Part shown: piece after piece, positions 15,250 to 24,557 of the stretch
Layout: the number at the start of each line of letters is the position of its first letter
Position numbering within the stretch: the first letter of the stretch is position 1
Assembly: GCA_024279275.1 (NCBI GenBank)
Contig: JAJRRS010000158.1
Coordinates: forward strand, 1 to 44,262
Length of the DNA: 44,262 nucleotides
Direction: 5' to 3'
From: Planctomycetota bacterium
GTDB taxonomy: Bacteria > Planctomycetota > Phycisphaerae > Phycisphaerales > Phycisphaeraceae
Program-made: the position numbers and the translations under genes
The notes under the pieces: model-generated
Told to the model about the DNA's origin: nothing
What the model saw: only the letters and a program-made list of their open reading frames with translations
Databases searched by the model: none

Positions 15250-17205
15250 TCAGACTGTCGCGGGGCTGGGGACTTTCTTCTTTTTGTTTTGCTTGGCACT
15301 CGGCTTGGGTAGGGCTTTGTCGTAGCTGACCGCGACACGCTGCTGCGCCTCTTCGAGGATGCTCAATGCTTCGTCACACGCCTGGGTCAGCCAATCAAGA
15401 TTATCAATGTCGCGTACGATCTGTTGGGTCTGGCGGGTGAGTTCGTCCTTGCTGTCGTGGGCGATGGACCGATCCGCCTTGGCCCGCTTGAACGACCCGA
15501 CTGTGTTCAGAGAGTTCACCAGGTTAAAGGTGGGCGTCAGCTCTTCTTCAACGTGTCTTTGCAGCTTGTTGAGCTGTGTGAACAGCTTGCCGACCCGGGC
15601 CTTGTCGTGCTGATGTTCTTGCATCTGCTTTAGGATCGACATGGATTTCTGCGCGGTCATACGCAGGTCTTTTGCTTCACTCAATCGTCGGGACAGTATC
15701 TCACGCAGCTCGCCCAGTCTGGCTTTATCTAACGCCATCGATGGGATTGGCATCGATGGCACCGGCCTGGTTGCGTGTGTCTTGAGCGCCTCAGCCAGTG
15801 TGGTCGTGGTAGCGTGTTCTTTAGGGACGCCCCCCTCGGTTGCGTCCAGGATCGTCTGTTCCGCGGTTGAGAAGTCGCGCTCGAACTGTTTGAGGTAGGT
15901 GACCATCTGTTCGTCGGTATAGATCGGTTGGCCGTGGATGTCGTCGGTCTTGCGGAGGTGTCCCTTCATACGCACGATCCGCCGCCACTCCATCATCTCG
16001 ATCGTGTTGAATGGATTCAGTTCGCTGGACCATACCTGGTGTACTGCGGTCCCCGGCGCGTAGTACAGACCATCGGAAAACCCAAGGTCCTGCCCGATGA
16101 AGATGACGGGGTCGCAGCCAAGGTGCTGCGCCAGGTAGAACGACAGGTGCGCCACCGTCGCGCCGGATTTCAGTTTAATCCGGGGCTTGGCCATCGTGTC
16201 AATCAGCAAATCGTTGAACTGCGAGTACGGCACACGGATCGGCCCGGGGAATCCTTCCAGTATCGTCCGGTGGGCTTTGGATTCGGCAACCAGCGTGACG
16301 TCCGGCAGCGGTGGCAGGTTTTCATAGAATCGGCTGGAGATATGCGAGTAATCCAATGCTGTGACGAAGTCGGGTTTAATCCCACGGGCGAGCAACGGCT
16401 TCAGTGCCGTCTGGGCAGCGATCACAATGACCTTTGATCGCGTATCGGGATCACACAACAGTTCCACGTTCTTGACCAGGCTCGGCCCCGCCGCGACACA
16501 CACCGCGGGATACCCCTTGGCAATATTGTGAAGCTCATCTGTCCCGGCGCCGGCGGCGTAGTGATCGATGTTGCTCGCCAGGTTTCGGCAGGTCCTTGAA
16601 GCGTTGACCAGTGCCGTCGCCACATTCGTCCGGCAGAACGCCAAGACCTCCGCCACCATCTTGCCGAAGTCCCGCGTCGCTTGTTCGTTTCGTTGTCGGC
16701 TAGGCGGGTGTGTTAATAGATGCGTGCCCTGCGTGACCGTCCCCGCGTGCTTCTCGATCCGTTCAAGCAGTGCCGCCCGATCCGTCTGGCTGTCCGCCAG
16801 GATCAGCTCGCCGCGCATCAACCAGGTGCGATGATCAATCCGTTCGAGGACCGCCCGCCACATCCCCGCGTCCGCCTCGAACACAATCATCACGCCCCGG
16901 CCCCCCATGCCTTTATGCAGCGCCTTAACGTGGTATCCCAGCCCCATCCCCAGCACCACCACGCAGGCCATCTTGTCGTGTTCGATCCCCTCGACCAGCC
17001 TCGCCGCTTCTTTAGTTGGGTCGTATCGGCTGGCCAGCCACAGCGCTCGATCGTTGTGTTCAACGCTCACGGTCATCGGCCCGGAGCGTGATGCGACCCA
17101 GTCCATCGCCGTCGGCTCAGCGTCTTGGATCCGCTTCGCCAGGTCGGGGTCTCGTTGGCGCAGAATCGCTAGATTCTGACTCAGGATGTCAGGTGGTGTA
17201 GGCAT
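15250..17205 (-). CDS. maf: Maf (DUF115) motility-associated glycosyltransferase
   Basis: A 651-residue protein. The central region (about 210-390) carries the DUF115/MptE-like fold: GYPAVCVAAGPSL, VIVIAAQTALKPLL, IKPDFVTALDYSH, VTLVAESKAHRTIL and FIGQDLGFSDGLYY. In campylobacters and aeromonads, Maf proteins are required for attaching nonulosonic acids to flagellin. Around 500-645 lies a helix-rich part with probable coiled coil, ending in a Lys/Pro-rich tail. It is the first gene of a minus-strand cluster whose other members make CMP-nonulosonate, which strengthens the assignment. The start has no strong Shine-Dalgarno. No flagellin gene is in the window, so the acceptor is inferred. Confidence 0.85.
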   Translation of the reverse strand: MPTPPDILSQNLAILRQRDPDLAKRIQDAEPTAMDWVASRSGPMTVSVEHNDRALWLASRYDPTKEAARLVEGIEHDKMACVVVLGMGLGYHVKALHKGMGGRGVMIVFEADAGMWRAVLERIDHRTWLMRGELILADSQTDRAALLERIEKHAGTVTQGTHLLTHPPSRQRNEQATRDFGKMVAEVLAFCRTNVATALVNASRTCRNLASNIDHYAAGAGTDELHNIAKGYPAVCVAAGPSLVKNVELLCDPDTRSKVIVIAAQTALKPLLARGIKPDFVTALDYSHISSRFYENLPPLPDVTLVAESKAHRTILEGFPGPIRVPYSQFNDLLIDTMAKPRIKLKSGATVAHLSFYLAQHLGCDPVIFIGQDLGFSDGLYYAPGTAVHQVWSSELNPFNTIEMMEWRRIVRMKGHLRKTDDIHGQPIYTDEQMVTYLKQFERDFSTAEQTILDATEGGVPKEHATTTTLAEALKTHATRPVPSMPIPSMALDKARLGELREILSRRLSEAKDLRMTAQKSMSILKQMQEHQHDKARVGKLFTQLNKLQRHVEEELTPTFNLVNSLNTVGSFKRAKADRSIAHDSKDELTRQTQQIVRDIDNLDWLTQACDEALSILEEAQQRVAVSYDKALPKPSAKQNKKKKVPSPATV

Positions 17206-17329
17206 AACGTCTGGGTATTATCGGAACTCCGCCGCCTGATCCTTGATATTCCCTGTCCTAGGCCCGTAACTAATTCTTCCTGAACAGACAAGATTTGCCT
17301 GTAGCCCTCCGGGTGACAAAGATGTATCA

Positions 17330-17941
17330 ATGAATCTTGACCCACCCCCGATGCTCGATCACCTGTTTCTGGAGTCCCCCTGGGCGGTGATGGCGGTGTG
17401 CTTGATCGTATTCGTGGTGCTTCTTCTGGCTTGGCGGCGGAGACGAAAGAACGTGTTGGCCCTGCTTTCACTGATTCCGCTTGCATTGGCGGTCGGTGTC
17501 TGGGCGCTGGCTAGGGCTGTGATCACGGATCGGGAGCAGTTGATCCAGGACACCCAAGACCTCGTCGCCGCGACCGCGCCGCTGGACGCAGCCGCGCTGG
17601 ATCGGTTGATCGATCCCCTCGCCACCGTGACCGGCCCCGACGGCTCGGTCTGGCTCGCAGCGGGTCAGCTTCGGCCTCGCCTGCGCAGCGTGCTTAACCG
17701 GGTCAGCCTCAACTCCCAGCGCACCCGATCTGTCCAGGCCATCGCCCACGACACCGGCTGGGGTGAATCCACCGTCACCGTCCGTTCGGATTTCTCAGGC
17801 GGTGCCCCCGGTGCCCCCTTCAACACCGGCTGGCGCTTGTCCTGGCACCGTGGACCCGACACCCACGGCACATGGCGCGTCGTTGATATACGATGGCTGC
17901 GCTTCCAGGGCCTAGAGGTCCAACGGGGCATGATGCCCTGA
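17330..17941 (+). CDS. Membrane-anchored hypothetical protein
   Basis: A 203-residue protein without recognised homology. It has two hydrophobic segments (about 16-34, WAVMAVCLIVFVVLLLAW; about 43-62, LALLSLIPLALAVGVWAL) separated by RRRRK, then a soluble domain of about 140 residues. That domain ends in a beta-rich segment (TVRSDFSGGAPG, WRLSWHRGPDTHG, WRVVDIRWLRF) whose spacing recalls SnoaL/NTF2-like cone folds, but I would not assign it. It is divergent from the Maf gene and 17 bases from the next gene, so the two plus-strand genes probably form an operon. The start is the first ATG; there is no strong ribosome binding site. Confidence 0.68.
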   Translation: MNLDPPPMLDHLFLESPWAVMAVCLIVFVVLLLAWRRRRKNVLALLSLIPLALAVGVWALARAVITDREQLIQDTQDLVAATAPLDAAALDRLIDPLATVTGPDGSVWLAAGQLRPRLRSVLNRVSLNSQRTRSVQAIAHDTGWGESTVTVRSDFSGGAPGAPFNTGWRLSWHRGPDTHGTWRVVDIRWLRFQGLEVQRGMMP

Positions 17942-17958
17942 CTTGAAAGGTCTATCCC

Positions 17959-18960
17959 ATGTGGACACGCAATACCCAACCGCACCGATCCGCCCCAACT
18001 CGAACCGGATACCGGTTTGCCTTGATCGCGGCATCCTGTCTTTTGGTATTGGCTTTGGTTCCACGCGCCCATGCCCAGGACGCCAAAACCTACGACCTGC
18101 GACCTAAATGGATCCAAGGGCAGACCGCCCGCTACGAGGTCTGGACCAGCCGCGTCCAGCAGGCCACCGTCTCGTTTGCCAGCCAGAGCGGTACCACTGA
18201 CCTGACGATGGTAAGCCAAGGCGAGATCGTTTGGACTGTCGATAAAGTCAAGGCTGACGGCTCGGCTCAATGCACCATGACCCTTGACTGGCTTTCTTTG
18301 GATTACACGCCCGACGATGGCAAGACGCTCAAGATCGATTCACGCAAAAGCACCGGCGACATCGAACCTTTCCACGCACTACTCAAAGCGATGACCGGTG
18401 TGCCCATCAAAGTCTCCGTCGCATCCGACGGCACCATCACCAAAATACAGGGCATCAAAGCCATTCGTTCCAAAATCAAATCCGATCTCAAAGATATGGT
18501 CCCCGAAGAGTTGGATTTCATCGAAACAGCCACCGACCTGGCGACCCTCGTGGCGGCACCGCAGTCAGCACAGGTTGGTAAGAAGTGGAAGACCAAGCTC
18601 AAGTGGACCTGGTCCGACACCCCGTTCAAGGGCTACATGCATCACGACATGGCGTTCACCCTCTCGGGTGTCGAAGATATTGCCGGTCTTCCCGTTGCTG
18701 TGATCGATGGCCGATCCAAGCTCAAACTCGAGCTGGACCGCTCGGATATCCCCGAAAGCATGCCAGCCTACGACGTCAAACTCGTCAAGGGCGAACTGAC
18801 ATCACAAGTCATGTTCGACCTCACTCGTGGCGAAGCGATCGGGCGCAACACGATCCAGACCACCACCATCAACATCACCATCCGCACACCCAACACCACC
18901 ATCACCCGCCGGGTCGAGCAGACGCTCCAGACCCAGGCGCTGCGCATCGAAGAAGATTAA
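17959..18960 (+). CDS. Secreted beta-rich protein, possible DUF6263 type
   Basis: A 333-residue protein with a signal peptide (FALIAASCLLVLALVPRAHAQ, cleavage after AHA). The mature part is beta-strand rich, with alternating charged/hydrophobic residues and a Lys/Thr-rich C-terminus. The segments RPKWIQGQTARYEVWTS, GEIVWTVDKV and ITKIQGIKAIRSKIKSD are reminiscent of DUF6263-type secreted proteins that I recall from planctomycetes and Bacteroidetes, but this is from memory of pattern only. It is probably periplasmic or outer-membrane associated. AAAGG lies upstream of the start. It lies in an operon-like order with the flanking membrane-protein genes. Confidence 0.6.
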   Translation: MWTRNTQPHRSAPTRTGYRFALIAASCLLVLALVPRAHAQDAKTYDLRPKWIQGQTARYEVWTSRVQQATVSFASQSGTTDLTMVSQGEIVWTVDKVKADGSAQCTMTLDWLSLDYTPDDGKTLKIDSRKSTGDIEPFHALLKAMTGVPIKVSVASDGTITKIQGIKAIRSKIKSDLKDMVPEELDFIETATDLATLVAAPQSAQVGKKWKTKLKWTWSDTPFKGYMHHDMAFTLSGVEDIAGLPVAVIDGRSKLKLELDRSDIPESMPAYDVKLVKGELTSQVMFDLTRGEAIGRNTIQTTTINITIRTPNTTITRRVEQTLQTQALRIEED

Positions 18961-19022
18961 ACCGATCCGGGACACGCACGCACATATACACGCAAGCACG
19001 CAATGACGGAGTGACACAACAA

Positions 19023-19445
19023 ATGTCTGATTCAGTTCGCCGCAGCCCAGACCGTTTTCTGGTTTTAACAGGTGCTTTGCTGGGGTTACTCGCGGTTGTT
19101 GCCGGGACGTTCGCCGCCCATGTCGTCCCGGATTACCTGGACGATCATGCACTGAAGACATTCGAGACTGCGGTGCGCTACCACATGTACAACGCGCTGG
19201 CGACGCTGGCTTGCGCCTGGGTCTGGTCGCGCTGGCCCGGCCGGATGCCGTTGCTCGCCGGCTGGATGTTCGTGATCGGCACGGCGCTGTTCAGCGGCTG
19301 CCTGTACATCCTGGTCGCCACCGGCGCGAAGTGGCTGGGCATGATCGCGCCTATCGGGGGTAGCGCCATGATCGTCGGCTGGCTGCTTATGGCAATAGCC
19401 CCGTTTGTTGCTACGAAAGGCGCACCACGTTCAACGGATACCTGA
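19023..19445 (+). CDS. DUF423 family membrane protein
   Basis: A 140-residue protein with four predicted membrane helices. The first is LVLTGALLGLLAVVAGTFAAH, followed by a short DDHALKTFETAVRYHMYNAL stretch that is the DUF423/YgdD signature, and the family-typical FSGCLYILVATG and IGGSAMIVGWLLMA helices follow. DUF423 proteins are conserved inner-membrane proteins of unknown function. I chose the ATG at 19023; a GTG start is possible 12 bases upstream. Spacing of 62 bases from the previous gene suggests either the end of the same operon or a separate unit. Confidence 0.85.
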   Translation: MSDSVRRSPDRFLVLTGALLGLLAVVAGTFAAHVVPDYLDDHALKTFETAVRYHMYNALATLACAWVWSRWPGRMPLLAGWMFVIGTALFSGCLYILVATGAKWLGMIAPIGGSAMIVGWLLMAIAPFVATKGAPRSTDT

Positions 19446-19502
19446 CCTAGCCGTTAATCACAACGCAATCACAAGATTCATAGCTTTATCAATCCAAACG
19501 AA

Positions 19503-22500
19503 TCACGCATCGTCGTCGGATTCCCACAACCCCATCGCGGGGGTGTAGCGTCCTCGATCGGTGTCGCCAAACACAGATCGTTGCGATGCCCGCCAGTTTG
19601 CGATCGCAAGCCCGTTATTCCGCTCGGCCTGTGCCGGCACCTGACTTGCCTGCCGATTCGGATGCCGACTGTGTGTGGGGGATTCCTCTTGACTATCGGT
19701 TGACGCTTCTGCATCAGCCGTTGTATCCGCTGGCTGCGTTTGCGTTGCCTGCGTGGTGGACACGGCTACGACTTCCTGTTCCGAACTGCTCGCCTCGGCG
19801 GTGGGGGGGGTGCCCGCGTTCCAGTTGCCAAGCACGATATTCAGGTCATCGATCCCGACAAACCCGTCACCCGATGGGTCCGCCAGCGGATCGCCTGGCG
19901 GGACGTTCAGGTTCCAGTTGCCCAGCACGATGTTCAGGTCATTGATCCCGACAAACCCGTCACCATCCAGGTCGCCTGTGATCGCGGTGGTCGAGTCCAC
20001 GGTGAGGAAGTAATCGCCGAACGACCCTGTTTGCGCCTGAACACTCAGGAAGATAAACCCGCTTGCCGGCGCGGCCCAGTTGATCTGCGCGTGTGTGCCG
20101 CCGGGGCTGGAGCCTGTGTCCGAAGTAATCACAGCCCCGCCCGCGTCATAAAGTGTAAGGATCGCATCGGGCACGCCCAGGTCCTGAGCCTTAAAGGTAT
20201 AGGTCATCCCTGCTATCCCCGGGATGCGGAAGAAGTCGATGTCGCCGTCAGCCTCGATCGAACCCAGTGCGAAAGCACCGAGGAGGTCGGTCGCTTCGCC
20301 GGTCGTGTTGCCGTGGTCATCGGTCTCTTGCACAGCGAATTGGTAATCACCACTCGCTGCACCGCTGCCGACGATCTCAATGAAGTAGATGTCGCTGATT
20401 AACGTAGTGAACTGCACCTGGGCCAGTATCCCGCCCGTCGCCGGGCCGGTGTCGGATGCCAACAGGGTCAGGCCGCTGGTATACAAACGTATCTCCGCGT
20501 CCCCAAGCCCGGCATCAAGCACGCTGAAGGTGTAATCGGTGCTCCCATCGAGATTCATCTCAAACCAGTCCGCGTCACCCGTCCCCATCTGCCCACCTGT
20601 TGTCGAAGGCAGAGCCACCAGGGTCGCGCTGTTCTTGTCGTTGCCGTGATCGTCGGGTGTGGCTGAGACTTCGATGCTCGGGGCGCTGACGTTGGTGTCG
20701 GTGTCGATCGCGACGATCTGGTAGAAATAGGTCGTGCCGTTGGCCGCCGTGTTGTCGGTGAACTGGCTGACCAGTAAAGGCGTCACATTCAACGTGGTGT
20801 AAGGCCCGCCCGACGCCGTGGCCCGGCGGATGTCGTAGCCCAGCAGATCGGGTTCGGCATTGTCATTCCAATCTACAAAGACCGTGTCATTGCCCGGGGT
20901 CGCCACCACACCGTTGGGTGCTGTGGGGATCTCACTGGGCGGCGCACCGAAGAAGTTCATCACCGCAGCCATCACCGCCGCGCGGTCGGCCTCGGTGGTG
21001 ATCGTCTCGAAGGGGAACGCCAACATGACGATATCGCCATCGGTCGAACCCTTCTTCTGGATCGCCGCGCCCCCGCCGGTCCCGCCGACATAGTTCAGGG
21101 CTGTGAGCGCACCGCCCGACGGGTTGATCACATCCGGGAACTCGCTGTCGTAGAACAGCGTCGCGTCGTCGAAGCTGAACGATAGCCCCGCGAAGATCGA
21201 CCCCGCCGCGCCGGTCACGTTGTAGGTGCCCGCATCATCGGAGACGTAATCCGCACGCAGCGTCCCGTTATAAAACGTTCGGCCGTTGTTCAGGTTATCC
21301 AGGTCCCAGCCGATCTCCGTACCGGAAACGAACAGATCGCCGCCGCCTGCAATAAACGAGGAGACCATCGCCTGCTCGGTCACGTTGAACGTGTCGTCCG
21401 CGCTGGACTCTTCGCCTAGTATCCACACGACCGTGCCGTAGTCGCTAAGCAGCACGTCCCCGCTGATGATGTTTTCGTTCTGCGCGGTGTCGATCCCAAG
21501 CGCCGGGTTGAAAGCCTCAATGGCTTCGGCGACCTGGATCGCGTAGTCCCGAGAGTTCTGGAACCTTGGCCGAACACGATCCACCACCGATCCGCCGGGC
21601 AGTGTTTCAATGAAGTTGGTGTTCTTGTCGATCCGGTCGAACCCGTTCACGATCAACACCCTCGCCGCTGGCGGTGTAGCCAATGGCACAGCCGCCACGA
21701 CCGATGATCCAAGCGATTCGCCGCCCGCATTCACCGCGACGACCTTGAAGTAGTGCGTCCCGTTAGCACTATCCAGCCCCGTCATCACACGGCTGGTCGT
21801 CCCACCGCCCGCCACAAACGTCCCGCCATCAAACCCGTACCCGTTCACCGAGGTGTAAACCATATAACCCGTCGGCACGCCGCCACCGATCGCCAAAAAG
21901 GCCGGCGGGGTCCAACTCACCGTCACCGTCCCGTCGCCATTCGTCTCAGCCTTCGTATCCGTCACCGGATCCGGTAAAAACACCACCGACGTCGCCCCGC
22001 CATCCACTATATTGAAGTAACGCACCAGACCCTGATAATTCGCCCGCGCCACCGCATTCCGCACATCCGCGTCACGCATCAGGTCGGTGTCCATAACATT
22101 GTCGTGGAACGCCCACTCGATGATCGTCGCGTCGAACTCGTTGTTGATCCGTAGATTATTGATCTCGCCGAACTCGATATCCGACCGGTCCAGTGTCGGA
22201 TTACTCCGGTTAAACCAGTTGTGCTCGAACGTGCCGTTGAGCGCGACCAGGTCGTCGTTGACCTCGCTGGCGACCGTATCCGCCAGCAGAAACTGGTTCG
22301 GCGTGGCGGTGTTCGGGTTGTTGTTCCCGTTGAACAGACCCAGCACCCCACGCCCCGTCCCGCCCCCCGCGTTGGAGTGGAAACTGATAAACACCCGGTC
22401 ACTCAGCGAACCGTCCGCCTCACGGTTCATAAACTCCGCCCAACGCGGCGCGGCACCCACTGTGGCCGTGCGATCGCTTGAAGAAACACGGTACTCACTA

Positions 22501-23543
22501 GTCGAGATGCCCTGGCCCAGGTGCTTCTGTATCCAGTACAACGCAGGCTCATCTTCGCGCGGCACACCCGAAATCCCGCCGCCCCGGTCGATGTCACCCA
22601 TCCCGTTGCCGAAACGGATCATGTCCGCGATGACCACTCTGCCCGCCTCACTGCTGCGGTTACTGATATCAACGTAGCCCGCGGTCCCCTGCTCGAAGTA
22701 GTAGTTCCCCAGGTACACAAGCCCGTTGCCGACACGCCGATGGTTGACCGTCACTTCGGTCGTCCCCCCGGAGTGGGTCACGCGGTAAAGCTGATTAGTC
22801 CGGTCCGACCCAGCACGTGTCCAGGAATAAACTGGGTAAAAACCCGCCTCGGTGATGTTCGGCCGGTAACGCGCAAAAGCAGTCTCTGTCGCCGACGTCG
22901 ATGCAAATCGGTAGGGCGTGTCCCCGGGATCGCCGTAAAACACCGACGAGCTGCTGTTGCTCCACGTCCCGCTGAACGTGACCTCCACATCATCGTTATC
23001 CAGCACCACCTCGTTGACCTGGTGCCCGACCGGCCGCAACGGCACAACCGTCGCGCCCGCGTTCCACAGGAAATCCACCAGGAACGTCATCATGTCCTGG
23101 TTGCTCAGGTCTTCGATCAGGTTCAACAGGTTAGGCCGTTGAAAACTCCACGACCCGTCGCCGAGGTTGTCCGCGGTGTACCCGTGGCCGCCGTGCACAT
23201 AAACAATTTTTCCGCTGAGCGCGCCCTGCGGCTGCGTGCCCACCGCGACAAGCCCCGCCTCCCCCAGCGCGGCAAGCTGCTCGGGTGCCGACGCCGAGAC
23301 AAACCCATCGGGCACCTCAAGTGTCACCTGAATATCTAATTGGTCAAGCCCCGTAAGCCCGACGCTGTCGAGGTATTCCGAAAAATCATCCTGATTTATA
23401 ATTGGGTCAGCCACGCTGGCCGACAGCAGCAGCCTGGGTTCCAGCGCTTCAATCGCAACGGGTTTAGCCGAACCTTTGGCAGCACGCTTCTGTTTACGCA
23501 TGGTCTTGTCGTTTAGATTTTTCCTGGTCACACGTCGGTGCAT
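19503..23543 (-). CDS. Giant secreted amidase (Amidase_3) with golvesin-like, Fn3, PPC and dockerin-like domains
   Basis: A 1346-residue extracellular protein. The leader carries ALEPRLLLSA (about 33-42), a planctomycetal cell-surface motif. The amidase catalytic domain begins at VYVHGGHGYTA (H at 117 and 120); it is interrupted by a golvesin-C-terminal-like insert (about 181-312, TFSGTWSNSS to ADMIRFG) and resumes with ISFHSNAGGG (389-395), NNEFDATIIEWAFHDN (catalytic Glu at about 476). Next come Fn3 (about 525-615), a GATase-like segment (617-855) with GGGDLFVSGTEIGWD, a second Fn3 (860-960), two PPC-like repeats, and a dockerin-like duplication (DGDGFVGINDLN and SGDGFVGIDDLN). The protein probably cleaves peptidoglycan and binds a scaffold or calcium. 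The start has AGGGGA upstream. Confidence 0.85.
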   Translation of the reverse strand: MHRRVTRKNLNDKTMRKQKRAAKGSAKPVAIEALEPRLLLSASVADPIINQDDFSEYLDSVGLTGLDQLDIQVTLEVPDGFVSASAPEQLAALGEAGLVAVGTQPQGALSGKIVYVHGGHGYTADNLGDGSWSFQRPNLLNLIEDLSNQDMMTFLVDFLWNAGATVVPLRPVGHQVNEVVLDNDDVEVTFSGTWSNSSSSVFYGDPGDTPYRFASTSATETAFARYRPNITEAGFYPVYSWTRAGSDRTNQLYRVTHSGGTTEVTVNHRRVGNGLVYLGNYYFEQGTAGYVDISNRSSEAGRVVIADMIRFGNGMGDIDRGGGISGVPREDEPALYWIQKHLGQGISTSEYRVSSSDRTATVGAAPRWAEFMNREADGSLSDRVFISFHSNAGGGTGRGVLGLFNGNNNPNTATPNQFLLADTVASEVNDDLVALNGTFEHNWFNRSNPTLDRSDIEFGEINNLRINNEFDATIIEWAFHDNVMDTDLMRDADVRNAVARANYQGLVRYFNIVDGGATSVVFLPDPVTDTKAETNGDGTVTVSWTPPAFLAIGGGVPTGYMVYTSVNGYGFDGGTFVAGGGTTSRVMTGLDSANGTHYFKVVAVNAGGESLGSSVVAAVPLATPPAARVLIVNGFDRIDKNTNFIETLPGGSVVDRVRPRFQNSRDYAIQVAEAIEAFNPALGIDTAQNENIISGDVLLSDYGTVVWILGEESSADDTFNVTEQAMVSSFIAGGGDLFVSGTEIGWDLDNLNNGRTFYNGTLRADYVSDDAGTYNVTGAAGSIFAGLSFSFDDATLFYDSEFPDVINPSGGALTALNYVGGTGGGAAIQKKGSTDGDIVMLAFPFETITTEADRAAVMAAVMNFFGAPPSEIPTAPNGVVATPGNDTVFVDWNDNAEPDLLGYDIRRATASGGPYTTLNVTPLLVSQFTDNTAANGTTYFYQIVAIDTDTNVSAPSIEVSATPDDHGNDKNSATLVALPSTTGGQMGTGDADWFEMNLDGSTDYTFSVLDAGLGDAEIRLYTSGLTLLASDTGPATGGILAQVQFTTLISDIYFIEIVGSGAASGDYQFAVQETDDHGNTTGEATDLLGAFALGSIEADGDIDFFRIPGIAGMTYTFKAQDLGVPDAILTLYDAGGAVITSDTGSSPGGTHAQINWAAPASGFIFLSVQAQTGSFGDYFLTVDSTTAITGDLDGDGFVGINDLNIVLGNWNLNVPPGDPLADPSGDGFVGIDDLNIVLGNWNAGTPPTAEASSSEQEVVAVSTTQATQTQPADTTADAEASTDSQEESPTHSRHPNRQASQVPAQAERNNGLAIANWRASQRSVFGDTDRGRYTPAMGLWESDDDA

Positions 23544-23768
23544 CAATCGTCCCCTTCGTGGTGTTGGATTGCCTAATAGCGCGATGCCGCCGAACATCAA
23601 TTCGGGCGTCTGAGATTAGATCGCAATTTGGGCTTGTAACTACTGTTACATAATATCACATAAAATCCTCAGTCCAAGCCCTTGCGGTGTAATTTGGGCC
23701 GTTTGTACCTGTTGTGGGTTGAATGTTGAGAAAGGTATAGAAAATCAACCAAATTCTAAAAGATCGAC

Positions 23769-23797
23769 TTGTCTTTTGTATGATTGGTCGCTACTCT
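23769..23797 (+). promoter_or_regulatory. Candidate sigma70-type promoter for a structured RNA
   Basis: TTGTCT (23769-23774) and TACTCT (23792-23797) are separated by 17 bases. Transcription would begin near 23804, just ahead of the candidate RNA ending at 23961. The gap carries no convincing protein gene. Confidence 0.4.
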
Positions 23798-23803
23798 ATT
23801 GAC

Positions 23804-23961
23804 ATAAGCAGAGCTGGCTAACGGAGTACGCTTCGCAGCCCCGTCTCGGAACCCGCCCTCTGGGATCGGGGATCTGGGCCAGTTTCTGACACGCTCCGAC
23901 CGTGGAGAACCGAGTGGGCCATTCTGGCCCCAACCGGTTTTGTGCGGTCGGAGCTTTTTTT
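23804..23961 (+). ncRNA. Candidate structured RNA of about 158 nt, plus strand
   Basis: A transcript from the promoter at 23769 would end in a strong terminator: a perfect 10-bp stem GCTCCGACCG with CGGTCGGAGC, followed by seven T residues. The stem encloses a nested 5-bp AACCG/CGGTT stem and a GGGCC/GGCCC hairpin. No protein frame fits. I do not recognise the RNA class, and there is no match I can see to SRP, RNase P or tmRNA. It could also be a terminator of a longer upstream transcript. Confidence 0.45.
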
Positions 23962-24123
23962 GTCCATTTTTCATTCGTTTGTAGCGTGTTAGCTGATCGC
24001 AGCCGCAAATGAATATCCGTGAATTCCATCAGTCTCAAGCGAAGCGTGGGTCGCAACACACGCCTGTGTAACGGAAGAAGCATTGCTTTTAGAAATTTAG
24101 ATGTCTGTGGGCCGTTCGCTGCG

Positions 24124-24278
24124 CGCAAAAAGAAACCGTCGCCTCGAGTTCTCCCCTCCAGGCGACGGTCTTACAGGTCTACGGATTAATGGCTATCTCA
24201 GAAGTTAGCGCTTCTATGTCGAGATCGCACTACCGGGAATGGTAGCTGGTCTTTCTCCCTTTCCCCTCCGTGTCCTGT
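24124..24278 (-). ncRNA. Candidate structured RNA of about 155 nt, minus strand, convergent with the previous one
   Basis: A terminator hairpin, AGGCGACGGT/ACCGTCGCCT (10-bp perfect), is followed on the minus strand by TTCTTTTT. About 110 bases upstream TTGCGT and TACATT (18 bases apart) resemble a promoter. Inside are two further hairpins, CTACC/GGTAG and TCTC..GAAG with CTTC..GAGA. The unit ends facing the preceding candidate. Confidence 0.4.
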
Positions 24279-24557
24279 GACATGAATGTAACCCAAACCC
24301 ACTTGCGGACGCAAGACTATTTTCGGGTATTTTGGAAAATATCACCCAATTTCCAGCCCACCTCATCCTAATATCGGCCCTATCCGTGATTGCGCGGTTC
24401 TGGGCACAGCCTATGACACAGAGATATCAGGTGCCGTGCAGGCAAGTCAGTGTGATTCACAACCGTCCGACATCGAACCCGGTGCCCAATTTATTGATAT
24501 GGACGCTATGCTGGTGTGTGTGTTTCTACCGGGACATTTTTAATAAGGATAAACGCT

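Noticed and set aside
23756..24128. Two open minus-strand frames of 72 and 110 residues between the amidase and hydrolase genes
   Set aside because: Basic, low-complexity residues without a ribosome binding site, covering the hairpins of the candidate RNAs; not supported as proteins.
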